64,000 bases of DNA, taken from contig JAVTLE010000004.1 in NCBI GenBank assembly GCA_033439295.1, positions 310,012 to 374,011 on the forward strand, given 5' to 3'. The first letter of the stretch is position 1. Every line of letters starts with the position of its first letter. Below the pieces are notes generated by a model that searched no databases, was not told where the DNA came from, and worked only from the letters and a program-made list of their open reading frames with translations. Both the position numbers and the translations under genes were made by a program. Shown here one piece after another: positions 46,741 through 59,200 of this stretch. Source of the stretch: Deuterostichococcus epilithicus (lineage: Eukaryota > Chlorophyta > Trebouxiophyceae > Prasiolales > Stichococcaceae).

Positions 46741-49700
46741 TCATGTCGCGCAGACGATGATGAGGATCAGGATGTACGTGACGACCAGGACTATGAGCGA
46801 GTAGCGGTCCACCTTGCCGGACAACCATTCTGCAAGGCAGCAAACCATGTTTCGTCCAGCAGCCGCGAATAGGTCTGCCGCAGGCAAACAGTCATCTTGG
46901 ATGCCAGAGATGCGTCTCTGGACTGGGCTTTGAAGGACCGCTCATGCACAACCCGATCAGATTGGCCTGTGCGACAAGCGGGAAATGGTCCTGTCGGACG
47001 ACTTGCTGTGATAGGCCACGTCCAGGCAAATTTGTTACCTGCATAATCCGAGTCGTGCTTCAGCGGCGATAGGGCGTCTCTCCAGCGTTTGCCGCCCAGC
47101 CACTTGAGCATGGCAGGCTTGCCCCCCGGGCTGCTGTGCTCGCTATCTGCTGGGTGTGCATCGCCATGCCCATTTGACTGCACAGCCATGCCCTGCCAGG
47201 CAGGATGAGCAGAAACTGTTGGCAATCTGCTGGGTGTGCATCGCCATGCCCATTTGACTGCACAGCCATGCCCTGCCAGGCAGGATGAGCAGAAACTGTT
47301 GGCAATCTGCTGGGTGTGAATTGCCATGCCCATTTGACTGCACAGCCGTGCCCTGCCAGGCAGGATGAGCAGAAACTGTTGGCAGGCAGGTGGTGCAACG
47401 CACACAGTGGCTGTCGACCCTGGAAAAATCAGGATCTGCCACAGAGAGCAAGGGGGAGAGCACCGCAACCCTTCCCAGACCCCCCCCTCGTGCTCTCCTT
47501 TTATGCGCTGCTTCTGCTGACATCATGCCGGACCGCACATGGCCAACTGCGTCGGCAATGCAAACCCCACGAAATGGTCGGAACTCGGCTCACAGGACGG
47601 TTTGCACAGCACCACGGGCAACTTGACAGAAGCCGAAATCCCACCGTGATGTGCGCCAAGCTGGGCGTGTCCGACTCCTCAATGTCGCCCGCGGACGGCG
47701 GCTGTGTCACACAACTTCTCCTTGGCGTCATGTTCGACGCCTCAGCCAGGTCGTTCGCCGTTATCTCGCCCTTTATGTACTGCTTGTATGCCCGTCGCCA
47801 CGCCTGTTGGATACATGATGCCCGTCACAGAGGAATCGACATGTTCGGAGGGTTCTGAGTGGAGGCCACAGGACCGGTCAGCGCTGTGCGGGGCTGGCTG
47901 CGGGCATCCCTCGCAGCTAACGGGCGCCAGGTCCAAGCGGCGCCTTCGAGCCTGTGCCATGCGCAGAGCGCCATGAGAAAGAGTTCCATCGCGGGGAAGC
48001 CTGCACATTGTGCCGCTGGGCCTGCGTGCCGCCGCCCGAAGTCCAAGTCCACTGTCAGGACATTGTGTGTCGTGCGCGCACCCGTATGCGGGTGTGCCGC
48101 TGGTGAAAAGTGCCCAGGTAGTACACAATCCACGATTCCAGCGCCATCGCCACGAACAGGGCTGCGGGGCAGCACACGGGGAGCGTCATTCCCCCGACCA
48201 TGCACGAGCCCGACAGGTTGTCATAGCTGCAAGAGCCCGCCAGCCGGAGCCAAGCTACATCAACGCTAGCGGGTCACAGTGAGCCGCAGACCAAGGAGCC
48301 TGGGGCCAGAGCATGGCCCAGCGTATTGTTCAGGTTGGTTCAGTCGCAGGGTTTAGAGTTTCGAGGCCACGCACCATAGCCCGCCAGCACCAAGGCTTGC
48401 GTCTTCAGCACATAGCTGCAAGTGATGCAGTCGGGTTTGAGTGAGTTCTGGCGGTGACAAGGCGTCAGATGCATGAAACATCGCAGAGCAGCTCCTCAAG
48501 CTCCTCTGAATCATGCATCTGCAACACACGCAGAAGGCCGCCGGCACACCTGCTGTTCGGCAGGTTTGTGCTGATCACAAACTGCAGCGCGGTAAGCGCC
48601 AGGAAGAGCGTTACCAGCAGGCCTGCGGCAGGGTGGGCAGACAGGGCGCTGCTGTCAATTGCCAGATTTCGCAGTCCAGCTGTGGATGCAACCAGGTCGC
48701 TCAGAGCAGCTGTGAATGGAATTGTGTGCAAAATTTGTAGTCAACACCGCAATGCTGCAGAGATGATGACATGCTGACTCAGCAGCGTATATATGACACG
48801 GGTGAAGCCCTCACCTAGCCGCTTCTCCTGCAACGGGGAAGCAGGGAGGGCTTGAGGAACAGCGAGTATGTTATGCAGCCATCCGGCTGACACAGCACTG
48901 GCCCGGAGGGATTACACAAGTAACAAGCCGCCACTGCCAAGGCTCCAATGTAACTGCGGGCACGGCATCGGCAATATCCTAGCAACTGGCGCACCATTTC
49001 CTCAACGTCTAGCAGGAACACGAAAAAGCCGAGCACGGTCGACAGGATGATCGGCACCAGGTTGTTGACCACAAAAAAGGACGAGTAGCGCGATACCTGC
49101 ACCGCCGACACAACCACATCACTTGACATCACTCAAAGAGCAGGCGGCAGCAGTTGCTGCTGCCCACAGCCATCTTTCAGTGCCCGCGTGATATCAGTGA
49201 AATTCGATGGGGTGTGGGGCAGCAGGGAGTCGACCAGCGGGGCCGCCATTCAAGCCGGTCGGAACCTGACCTGAATGACGACAAGCACCGAGTTGCCGGG
49301 GTTTAGCCTCCTCTGGAAGACTTGCTGCAGACCGGTCACGTAGCGCTCGTTGTTCGCATCCGTGGCTGTGGTGAACAGCGGCACCTGAACAGCGCAACAG
49401 CTTCGAGGCATCGATGCTGATTCGAAAGCATCGGTGAGGCACACCAGGTGACGATTCTCCGAAGGAAGACAACCCCTATGTACGGCGCAGCATGCGGCTG
49501 AACCTCCGGACACTAAAGCATTCTTCTGCGGTTGGGAGAGCCGCCTCACCGGGTCATTGACGGCCGGCGGTTCCAGGTTACCCTGCACGCCCACACAGCA
49601 GTCTCTGAGCAGTCTTCACCTGATGACTTGCTTGCAACAGGCTGCAAATGGTAGCCACCGTCTTCACAGAGTTCTTGTGACAGCCTGTGCGAACTCTTTG

Positions 49701-52515
49701 CAGCATGATGTGGGCCCCACCCGCACGAGGTTGGACTCGTGCTGGACGATGTACGGCTCCATGAACACATCATCCACCCGCCAGCCGGACGAGTCGTCGC
49801 CATTGCGGGTTGGCCGCAGGCTCAGCACCCCGGCGGAGCTCGGCACCAGCATGCTCGTCGTGTTGAGGTCCTGTGCAGCAGCGGAAGATGAAGACGATCA
49901 GCAAATGAACCCGCACGGCAATTACATTGCACCGGGCGTCCGCCACGCCGCCCGACGCACCGTGCAAGCCAGGGCCATCGGCAGCGTCATGGTGAGGCTC
50001 TAGTCCTGCGCCGGGTGTCTGACAGTATGTCACACGCGCAGAAACGCCAGGCGCCATGCATCTGCGTCAGAAACTGCGTCAGCAGCGGGCCCGTCCGTCT
50101 AAGCATGTGGCCCAAGTGCCACCGCCGCCCGCCGTATGGCAGCGCCACGATATCTTCACCCCCGTACCATTACCTGCCCATCATGCGTGTACTTCAACTG
50201 GATGAGCAGCTCCTGCCGGTCCCAGGGGAAGTTGCGGAAGTTCATCCTGATGAAGAACTGCGCATGGAAGTTTACGGCCCAGACCCTGCGGGGGCACAGT
50301 GCCCGGGCGGTGAAGCTTTCGGATTGCAACAGTAACAGACATTCTGGCTTGCGATCTGCCATGCAGCCAACAGCAGTGCGGCTCCAAAGTAAAGGGCATG
50401 GCAAAAGGCTGCCGATGAGCTCGCGTCCTCACCATGCGCCATAGTGCTCCTTCCTGCACGATCAGCAGACGCCTCGTCAGTGCGGACACCCGTCTGGATG
50501 GACACCAGATTCCCAGCATAGCAGCAGAATGTCAGCAGTGGGACAGAGGCGTGGAACTGACGTATAATCATACTGCGGGATCAGCCTGCGGAGCAGAAGC
50601 GGCACTGTCAGTGCAGTGCAATCAGGGTGGTGAAGGGTCCGCAAGGAACCTGAGCAGGTCCGAAAAAGATTTCGTGCGGTCAAGTGTGTCATAGCATCAT
50701 ACGCACTGGGAGGCGGTTACAAAGTCCTGATCCAGACTGTAGATGTTCGCCACATTGATGTCTGGTATGAAGATGCCGTCGCAGCTGCGGTCAGAAGGAC
50801 AGCCAGAAGGTTGGGCACACTGTCACGGTACAGCCTCAGGGCAGGACAGCAGGCGACACCGCTCTTATGTCAGCAAGCAGTATCCGCGCTTCTGCTGCAG
50901 GGATCAGCACAACGCTGCTCACCAGTCCCCGGCATCGTAAGTGTTGGAACAGTATCTTGTGCAGGACGTCCGGGCCGGCGACCCATCACCTGCGGCAAGA
51001 TCCGGATTGAGTTGCATTGACGCGTGCACGAGCCATTCGAATGATGCATTGGCGTCCCCTCAAGGTCATCGCTGCCAGTGGTTTGCGCTTGCCGGGCAAA
51101 CATCAGATGATGGAAAGCCTGCCGGTAAACAACATATTCGGCAGGAGGCTCACTGTTCCACGTCTTGCAAGGCAGGTCGATGGGTTCTCCCAGATAATTC
51201 TCGCCCTCGTCACGTATTTGCAACCGCTCAGCACTGCCTTCAGTTGAATTTGCAAAGCGCCGGCAGAGTGCGCGGAATTCGTCGCACCATGCGGGGGAGC
51301 TGCAGGAAGCGCCGAAGCACTCTCAGCAGGTGCACGCTTGAAACTACGATGCAGCCCACAATGCGATAGGTGGGGCCCAACAGGCTTAGTTTGCAGGCTC
51401 AGCACGCATTGGAGCACAGTATATGACGGAGCAAAACCGGACGAAGCGGCCCCCGCAGATAGGCAGGCGAGTGGCAGCACGGGAGGCGCACTAGTCGCTG
51501 CGCGACAGATCTGCGCAATTGGTGGCAATGTTGTTGTAGAACCAGGCCTGGATGCCGCGCTGGTCGTTCCACGTCACGTAGGCGTACAGCCTGTATATTG
51601 AGGGCAGACGCACTCGGAAACCGGCATTGTCTTGCGGGACCCCCAAGCCACCTTGGCCATGCACTCCGACGGGTATAGCACGCAAGGGAGATGGCATGCG
51701 GTGCAGGAACCGGCAGGAGCTTGACCGTCATTCTTGGCGAGGGATTAACTTCCTCACACAGCGTCGAAACGGTAGTCCAACTCGTCCACTCCCAGCAGGC
51801 GGTCGAGGAAGACGCTGATGTAAATGCCTACGCAACTGGGAAAGCACGCACTGAGACCTGTGCTGAGACCTTTGATAAGCACCTCACAATCTGTAGTCGG
51901 CAGTCGCAATGGATACTGTGCTCTGCAGCCGTAATGTCCTACCATGCACCCCCCCCCATGTCTGCATCGGCGAGCTGCCTCACCGTCAGAGACGTTAGCG
52001 CTCGGCACCCCCTGCCCCCTGAGCGGCGAGCTCTGCTGCTGGAAGGAGAACTGCGCCCGGCAGCCTGCAGGCAGGAAAGCATCGCTGGGGTTGAGCTGGC
52101 TGGAACGGGCTTGAGGGGCTTGGTGGAGCGGTACAGGCTGAGCATCAATGCGACGCCATTGCAGAGATGCACTTCCAGCGGCGTGAGGGAGCACACAGCT
52201 GGGATGGAGGGCCAGCAGGCTGTCGTCGTCAAGCACGTGCATCTGCGAGGGCTGTTGTGTTCCTCACGCCAGCGAGTCAGCGACATCCCGGGCAGCTCCA
52301 GCAAGCGAGAGCTAGGCCGCGCTCTTCCGGTACGATTGGGCTCTGACGGCAGTCTCAAGGACCACGCATCATATACGGGGCACACGTCGCAGCAAGCTGC
52401 CCTCATTGACTCTACGCAGGCTGTCGGATGAGGCCAGCTGTCGGAGCCCGTAAGTGTACCCACCAGTGACAGCGAGAAGCGCGACCAGGCTCAAGGCCGT
52501 CCACTTCAATCCCAT
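46741..52515 (-). CDS. Pentameric ligand-gated ion channel subunit, copy 3
   Basis: ATG 52515, signal peptide MGLKWTALSLVALLAVT. Same layout as copy 2: CRAQFSFQQQSSPLRGQG (about 51990-52065), GIYISVFLDRLLGVDELDYR (about 51770-51830), LYAYVTWNDQRGIQAWFYNN (about 51495-51590), YLGEPIDLPCKTWNSEPP (about 51130-51200), DGIFIPDINVANIYSLDQDF (about 50720-50780), FRNFPWDRQELLIQLKYTHD (about 50175-50260), NSVLVVIQV (about 49280). M1 NLVPIILSTVLGFFVFLL (about 49000-49110), micro-exon EKRL (48815-48827), M2 LLVTLFLALTALQFVIST (about 48560-48625), M3 YVLKTQALVLAGY (about 48370-48420) plus ALFVAMALESWIVYYLG (about 48100-48170), loop exon ending HDSDYAG (about 47040-47100), M4 DRYSLIVLVVTYILILIIVC, stop 46741-46743. 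Near-identity with copy 2 in exons and flanks indicates a recent tandem duplication. Confidence 0.88.
47147..47385. repeat. Three-copy tandem repeat, 80-base unit, in an intron
   Basis: Units start at 47147, 47227 and 47307, exactly 80 bases apart, each beginning CTGCTGGGTG and nearly identical. 80 is not a multiple of 3 and the region lies between loop exons, so it is intronic despite long open frames across it. Confidence 0.92.
48815..48827 (-). other. 13-nt micro-exon encoding the pore-entry residues EKRL, copy 3
   Basis: GAGAAGCGGCTAG between a GTTGCAG acceptor and a GTGAGG donor, at the same place as the micro-exon of copy 2. Confidence 0.85.
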
Positions 52516-53273
52516 ACGCCTAGCTCTCTGCGACTCATTGGTTTGGCGCTTTGGCGAAAGATGTGCGCGCGTGCTGTGTTACAAGACAGTGATTGCTCGT
52601 GACGTAATGCCAGTTGGCAGACCAAAAACCCTAGCAAGGATTCTCATGTGTCGGACTGCATGAATCATGCTGGGCCTTGTGCATCGCGATTCTGCGCTGC
52701 TGCGTAATGTTGAGGCCCCACGGGGAGCACCCACCGCTGTTGACCTGCTTGCTTGTTTGATAGTCGAGCAATTTTGACACGCACCGACTGGTGCTCTTCA
52801 GCTTTCGAGACTGAAATCGATCGCGGCAGCCCTCATGGTGGCAATTCTCGTAGCAGTTGCCGCGGCCGTGGCAGCGTCTGCCACTGCCGCTGTGACTGTT
52901 GTGGCATCGCATTTGCGACAGCGAAACACCGCAGCGGGCATCGACGGCGTCCAGGTGGACACTCTGCACCTGTCTTCCACCTCGGCAACGTGATGTTATC
53001 ACGTGCCATGCACACCCTCCACTTTGCAGCGGCTCCGCTGCGGGCTGACCCGCCGAGGATCGCCGCAGGGAGTGGCGGACGAAGAGTCGGAGGGCCTCGT
53101 GGCCGGCCATCCCTCCAAAAGCCGGCCAGATGAGGGGTGCGCACCTTGCAGCGGCTTCAATCTGCGTCACATAGCAGGTCATTGGTCACTTGCACGGTGG
53201 TCCGCCTTCATCAGACGCGATTCTCATCTCTGAGAGCTTATCCAATTTCTCTTGTCGTGACTCCTGTACCGCA
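52516..53273. promoter_or_regulatory. Divergent region between channel copy 3 and the TPR gene
   Basis: Holds the promoter of copy 3 (conserved block at 52599-52634) and the 5' part of the TPR gene. An ATG at 52835 opens an Ala/Val-rich hydrophobic frame (MVAILVAVAAAVAASATAAV, stop near 52993) that could be an alternative first exon of the TPR gene, or a decayed copy of its membrane-anchor exon at 53274. Confidence 0.45.
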
Positions 53274-56200
53274 GGGTGGCCATCGGGCCGCTGGTCATGG
53301 CGGCAGCTCTTGCGGTGCTGCTCGCGGTCGCCGCGTTCGTTGGCGTCACCGCCTTCTGGCTGCAAGGTGCACCCCCCAAAACGCACCGCATACCGCGCCT
53401 CTACTACGCCTGCTTGCTTTGCGCGCTGCTTGGCTGGCACGCCACCCCTCTGTGCCTGCCTGCAGGCCGGCCCTGCGGCAGCTGCATCCCTGAGGTTTAG
53501 ATGCTTCCGAGTTCGAGGTGCCTTGCGTCCGCAGGGCGCTCCAGCGGCCTACCAGGGCCGGGGCTGTGTGTGCGTGCGCCTAGCCTCGGGGCGCGCCTGA
53601 AGCATGCCGCCGGCCTGGGCTACACGCACCCCATCCATACCAGCTCCTGGAAGGCGCAGCGCTTGTTTGACCTGGTGCGCCGCCGGCCTGGCCCGACAGG
53701 CCCAGATAACATCAAGCTGTTCCGATCGGCCGGGTGATTCCCGGCCCTGCAACCGCATGGCTGCGCTAATGCGGGCCGCTGCCCATAAACATGTTGCGCA
53801 TCTCGGTTTCACTGATGCTTCCACCGCTCCACTGCGGGAGGCGGCAGCTGCCCTCGCCGTTGCGGCGCTGCAGCCTGTCCGTGCTGTGCTGCCGGCCGCC
53901 CCAGCGCTGCTGTTGGTTGTGCATGCCGCCGCCCGCCCCATGTTTTCCTCGTGGACGGCCAGCCCCTCTTCGAGTACCACTGCCACGCCAGTTTCCGTCG
54001 CCGGCTCCTGTTGGAGACATGCAGCTTGGACCACGGTTGGAGGGGCTGTGCCTGGCCCCTTTGTCGGTGTTACCAACGCCATGGTTTTTTCTGTGAGCAC
54101 ACCCTGTGGCATGCCCCACTGCACTGCAGGGCCTGATGGAGGCGTGGAACTTCAACCAGCTGGAGGCGCACAATGCCTTCTCGGCGGCAGCCGCGCAGGA
54201 CCCGGCCTGCTCCCGCTGCTGGTGGGGCGTCGCCTATGCGCTGGGACCGGGCGCCAACAGGCGCGCCGCCGCGGCGTCGTTCCCGAACGACTCCGCACAC
54301 AGCTCGCTCCAGGAGCTCCAGGCTGGGGAAGCATGATTGCTGCACTGGCAGCGTGCGTACCACACCCCTGCTGTCCGGGGACTGAGAAGGCTGAGGTCTG
54401 GCAGGCGCTCGGTGCGATGCAGGAGTCCGCTCAGCCTGACTGGCAGCAAGGGGTGTGGCAGGTTTTGAGCACCAGGAGCGGCTCGATGCTGGCACAGGGC
54501 TGTGACGGAGGAGCCTCAGATTGAGAAGCAGCAAGGGGTGCAGCAGAGCAGTTCGAGCACCAGGAGCGGCTCGATGCTGGCGCAGGGCCGTGACGCAGGA
54601 GCCGCAGCCCTACCCGTCCTTCTCGCCGGTGGACTTTCCGGCGGCGCGCGCGGCGGCGCACCAGGCTGCCCGGCTCGCCGAGGCGGCACTCAAGAAGCAG
54701 CCGGGCAATGAGGTGCACGTGCTGAGGGACAAAAAGAAAAGGGCTGCCAGCGCCTGCCCTGCGGCACAGACTGCGAACAGTCCACTGCCAACAGCTGCCT
54801 GCACAGCTTGGGCCCTGTGCCCCCCTCCCCCNGCGGGACTTGCGGAAAGCTGCCGTGCGGAGCGCCCATCTGCCTGAGTGCGCCGGCGCACGGCGAACCG
54901 CGCTGCTGGCTCGCACTGAAGGTCGGCTGCTGTGCAGCAGCGGCTTGCGACCCACGATCACACGTGCGCATCTTCACTGCGATTCCACCGCTGGCACCTG
55001 CTCTTGCGCAGCTGGCGCAGAGGGACGCGGCCTGGGGCCGCGCGGTCGCCGCGCGCTTCCGGCCGGGCTCCGACCAGCAGCCGGCGCGCGACGCCGCTGA
55101 GCTGGAGTACGCACAGCAAGTGGCTGTCATCGGTGCGACAAGTCGTTTACCACCGCCAGCGCGGGCGCCCCCATGTCATGCTGTCATGCTTTCTGCCATT
55201 CGCTGCTATTCTCCGCCTTTTGCTGGGGAAAATCACGCACGGGACCGCCGGCGCCGACTGAACCAAATCGTCTGGCTGATGGCGAGACTGCCATGAAGGA
55301 TCGAGCCAGTCGCACCGCTGCGCCTGGTGCAGCCTCGAGATGAGCGGGTTCGAGGCTGACGACGCTGACGGTTGCGCTGCACAGGGAAGCAGTATCAGGA
55401 CGCGGATGCGTTTGCTATCGCGGCGGAGACACACATGAACCTGTCGCCATGGGATTACTATCTGCCGGACAAGGTGCATTCGACTTTCAAGCACTGCGCT
55501 CCTCTGCCGCGGGCAGCTTGCTTGTTCAGCGGCTGGCAGCCTGCTAACACGAGGCTGGGATGTGGCAAACATGCTTAACGACATCTCACCATCTCTGTAC
55601 GAGTCCGCCCTGGATGAGATAGGCTCGCGGACTGACGCCCGGCGCTGCGCATGCATCAAAACCAGAAAGTCGTCGCTGCAGCTGTCCGGATTACTTGCTC
55701 CAACGCCCCAGGCCCTGCTTGCCCCACCGTTTCCGCGCAGAACCACACGCTACGGGAGTCGGCGGTGGCGGCGGAGGCGCTGGTCCACAGGGCGCTGGCG
55801 CTGCGGCCGGCGCACCCATTTGCGGCACACCTGCTCGTCCACATCGCCGAGGCCGGCAGCCCGCTGCGGTGCGGCGCCTACATTTGATACAAAAACGTAT
55901 CAGTCTTCTCTCGGATATGCCGCCGCTGCTCTGCCCCATCCGGTCCATGGGACCCTGCTGCAGTTCCGAACGATGATTAATTCCGATGCTGCTGCACGCC
56001 TCGCCCTACAGCTGTCTTTGATGCCGCGACCTCCGCGCTGCCGCGCCTACGGCAGCGCTGACTCCACCTGAGGCGGTGACAAGATGCACTGACGCCCCTC
56101 AGTGTCCGACATGTCGCCGCTCGTCCCCCCGCCGCCACACCGCCCGGTGGTGTCTGAGCTCTCCAGCTCTCTGAACCCCAGCCTCTCCACCCGCGTAGGG

Positions 56201-59200
56201 GCGCCCCGGTGTCGGCGGCGCGGGCGGAGGGGTCTGCCGACGGCCTGCTGGCGCCCCGGGGGCCGGCGGCCACGATGGGACACCTGCTGCACATGCCCAG
56301 CCACACCTATGTGCGCATCGGCCGCTGGCACGACGCCGTGCTGTCCAATGTCAGGTGAGGCATCCGCCGGCTTGAGCAGCGGCGCAGGGTCGCCGTGACC
56401 GTCCAGCTCGTCCCTGTCCAGCCCGACCTCCCCATCCGCCGCTGGCCCTGCCACACCGGCCGTACTCCTCTGCGAGACGTGGGATGTGCGGCCGCCGCAA
56501 GCCAGGGCCAAACGTGTTGGGTGCGCTCCATCAGCACTCAGAGCAATGCGCCTCCACGGCCTGCTCGGCAGGGACCTGCCGGCACGGACCTGCAAGGCAT
56601 GTGCCGCAGCTGTCTCCCTCAACTGCGCCCTGACTGCCTTGAACCCTCAAGCCTGTGGCTGCAGGGCGTACGAGGCGGACCTCGAGGACGTCAGATCGTG
56701 CCGCTCACCCTACACCCCAGGTGTTGCGCGCTGTCAAACCTCAGTCTGAGATTCTGTACTGGCTGGGCCTGGCTGCTTGGACGCCGTTGTGCCAGCCTGC
56801 CGCAACACAGGGTGGCAACTTGCTCCACAACGAAACTGGCCAGTCTGCATGTCGACATGCGTCCTACAAAATTCGAACCAGAGCGCACGGCGGCCGGCAC
56901 GCCTTGCACAAGCACTGCTTTGCGGGGGTGGGATAGCCTGCGGCGTGGGATGCGGCGGGGGGCTGCCGGGGCCTCGTGACGCCAACTAGGCTCGAACGAG
57001 CCAATCCGACTCAGGTTCTGCACGATCCTGACAAGCGTCGGATGTGACCTGACGCAGAGCACAACACCGACCTGCTGATCTACGCAGCCGTCCTGGGCGG
57101 CGAGGGCGCCGTCGCACGCAAGTGGTCGGAGAAGCTGCGGCACTTTCAGGACGTGTTGCACACCGCGGCCTACGGAGACCCCAGCCGCGAGTGGACACAC
57201 CTGCCGCTGATGCAGGCGAGCCATTTTCAGTCCTTGACACCCTGAGCATTGCGGGTACTGGTGCAGGAGACAGGTCGTCGGACCGCACAGTCTTCAAGAC
57301 CAGCAGCAACGTGCCGCACATCACGGTCGCTAAAGCATAACATGCTGCTGCCCGCCAGTCGCTGCCCGGCAGGAACTGGCTGCGAGTGCAGGTGCGGGCC
57401 AGGGCCCTGTCGGTGCGGGCCAGGGCCCTGTCGATGCGGCAGACTGGCTTGTGTCGAGGCAGCGGTTTGCGAGCTGCAGGCTGCATTTGCGGACTGGGAG
57501 GCCATCTTGGCGACGCCTGCGCCACCGCCGACAGCGCGCGGCATGTGCCCGGGCCCGGGCGCATACCCATACGCCACAGCGGTGAGTTTGAGTGCGTTTG
57601 CTGTGCGATGTGATGGCTTTTCTGCATCGCGAAACCGAAGCATGGTGGTCGTGCATTGCGGCCCTGCCGTTGTGCCGCCTGCTGCAGTGAGGGCGAGCAA
57701 GCTTTCACTTGCAACCACCGGCGTGATCCGCTACACAGATGGCCTTCTCGCTCCTCGGGCCCCACCATATGGTCGCGGCCAGGATGCTGCATCCTATGCA
57801 TGAGGCCGCCAGGCTGGGCACCATCGGCGCCAGACCTTGTTCGCAGGTATGGCACTACACGCGGGGCCTGGCATTCACGGCGCGCGGCGCGGCGGCAGCA
57901 ACAGACGGTGTGCCTCAGCAGGCGGCTCTGGCGGCAGAAGAGCTCGCCAGCTTCGAGGTAGGCGATCTGCAGCAAGCTGCGCATCCAGTCATGAGTGCGC
58001 CTCGTGTTCTGTCGGGAGTGAAGTTGGCATGTGCACCGGGCGCATGGGCACAGGCCGGCGAGCGCCGAACAGGTGCAAGAAGATCGCGCAAGACTCGGCA
58101 GGGGGGCTACACTGCAATGTGCCGAACAGGACTAGCACGTCTCATAGGTCAGGCCGCACTTGGGAGGACACTCGTGAACATCGGCGTGCACGCAGGCAGC
58201 AGCGGCACAGGTGCCGGAGGAGGCGGCCACACACCCGGGCGAGTGGCCGGGAATTTATGCCTGCGACCACCGCAAGCTGCTGGCTATCTATGGCGACACC
58301 CTGCGCGCTGGGTTGGCGGCTCTGAAGGGCAACCTTGCAGCTGCGGAGGTGGGAAACCCTAAACCCTAAGCTCTGCACTGCATCCACACAACGACCAGCC
58401 TAGTCCACATAGGTCTCTCAGGGCATCGGTCCCGGGCACGGCCTGCGTCGCTGCTGTATCGGCGCAGCAGCGCAGGCAGGGGGCCGCATGGGCAGCTTGC
58501 AGGCGAGGCGCTGCTGGCTGTGCGTCAGGTTCCAGCGGCAGTTCGGGCTTCAGCGGCTGTGCAGTCGCCTGCGCGCCACGGTCTAGGACACCTCCTGGCC
58601 GCAGGAACGGCTGCGGGCTGCGGCAGCGGTCGAGGACGGCATGGGTTACATGGAGCCGCCCCGGCTGTACCTACCGGTGCGGCACTGCCTGGGCGCGGTG
58701 CTGCTGGCGGCCGGCCGGGGCGCGGATGCAGAGCAGGTGGCCACGGTTCCGCAAGCTATTCCGCGATCTCTCAAAACTCGAACTGATACCGACTGCAGAG
58801 GCGCCCGGCAATGCAGTGAGCCGATGCTGGCAGGACACTGCGGGAAGCCACATGGCGCCCTCCTCGCCCTGGAGTCACAGCTGCTCCCTGGTGCAGTGTG
58901 ATAAGCAAGCGCTGGGCGACACTACAGACCAACGACAGCAACCTGCGGCTTCTCCCTGCTGCCCTGTGACGCCTCATGGCACACATCACCGGTTTTTATT
59001 ACATCATCATCAACTGAGTCATTCTACCAACTGACTTTGGCTTTAACCCTCCAGGCGTTCAGAGAGGACCTGGCGGTGCACCCCGACAATGGGCGCTCGC
59101 TGTCGGGGCTGGCAGCCGCGCTGGAGGCGCAGGGGCGGAAGCAGGAAGCGGAAGCGCTGCGAGTGGGGCCGCTGGCGGCGGCCTGGCGGCACGCCGACGC

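Noticed and set aside
47147-47385. CRISPR-like array
   Set aside because: Only three direct units with no spacers of varying sequence, in a eukaryotic intron.
46791-47468. 225-residue open frame with repeated SFCSSCLAGHGCAVKWAW units
   Set aside because: It arises from the 80-base tandem repeat in an intron of channel copy 3. The unit is not a multiple of three and equivalent frames open in all three registers.
34093-52515. Glutamate-receptor-like channel of the plant type
   Set aside because: Plant GLRs have a bilobed periplasmic-binding-type ligand domain and a re-entrant pore loop. These genes have a single beta-rich domain, an FPWD core and four helices with a stop directly after M4.
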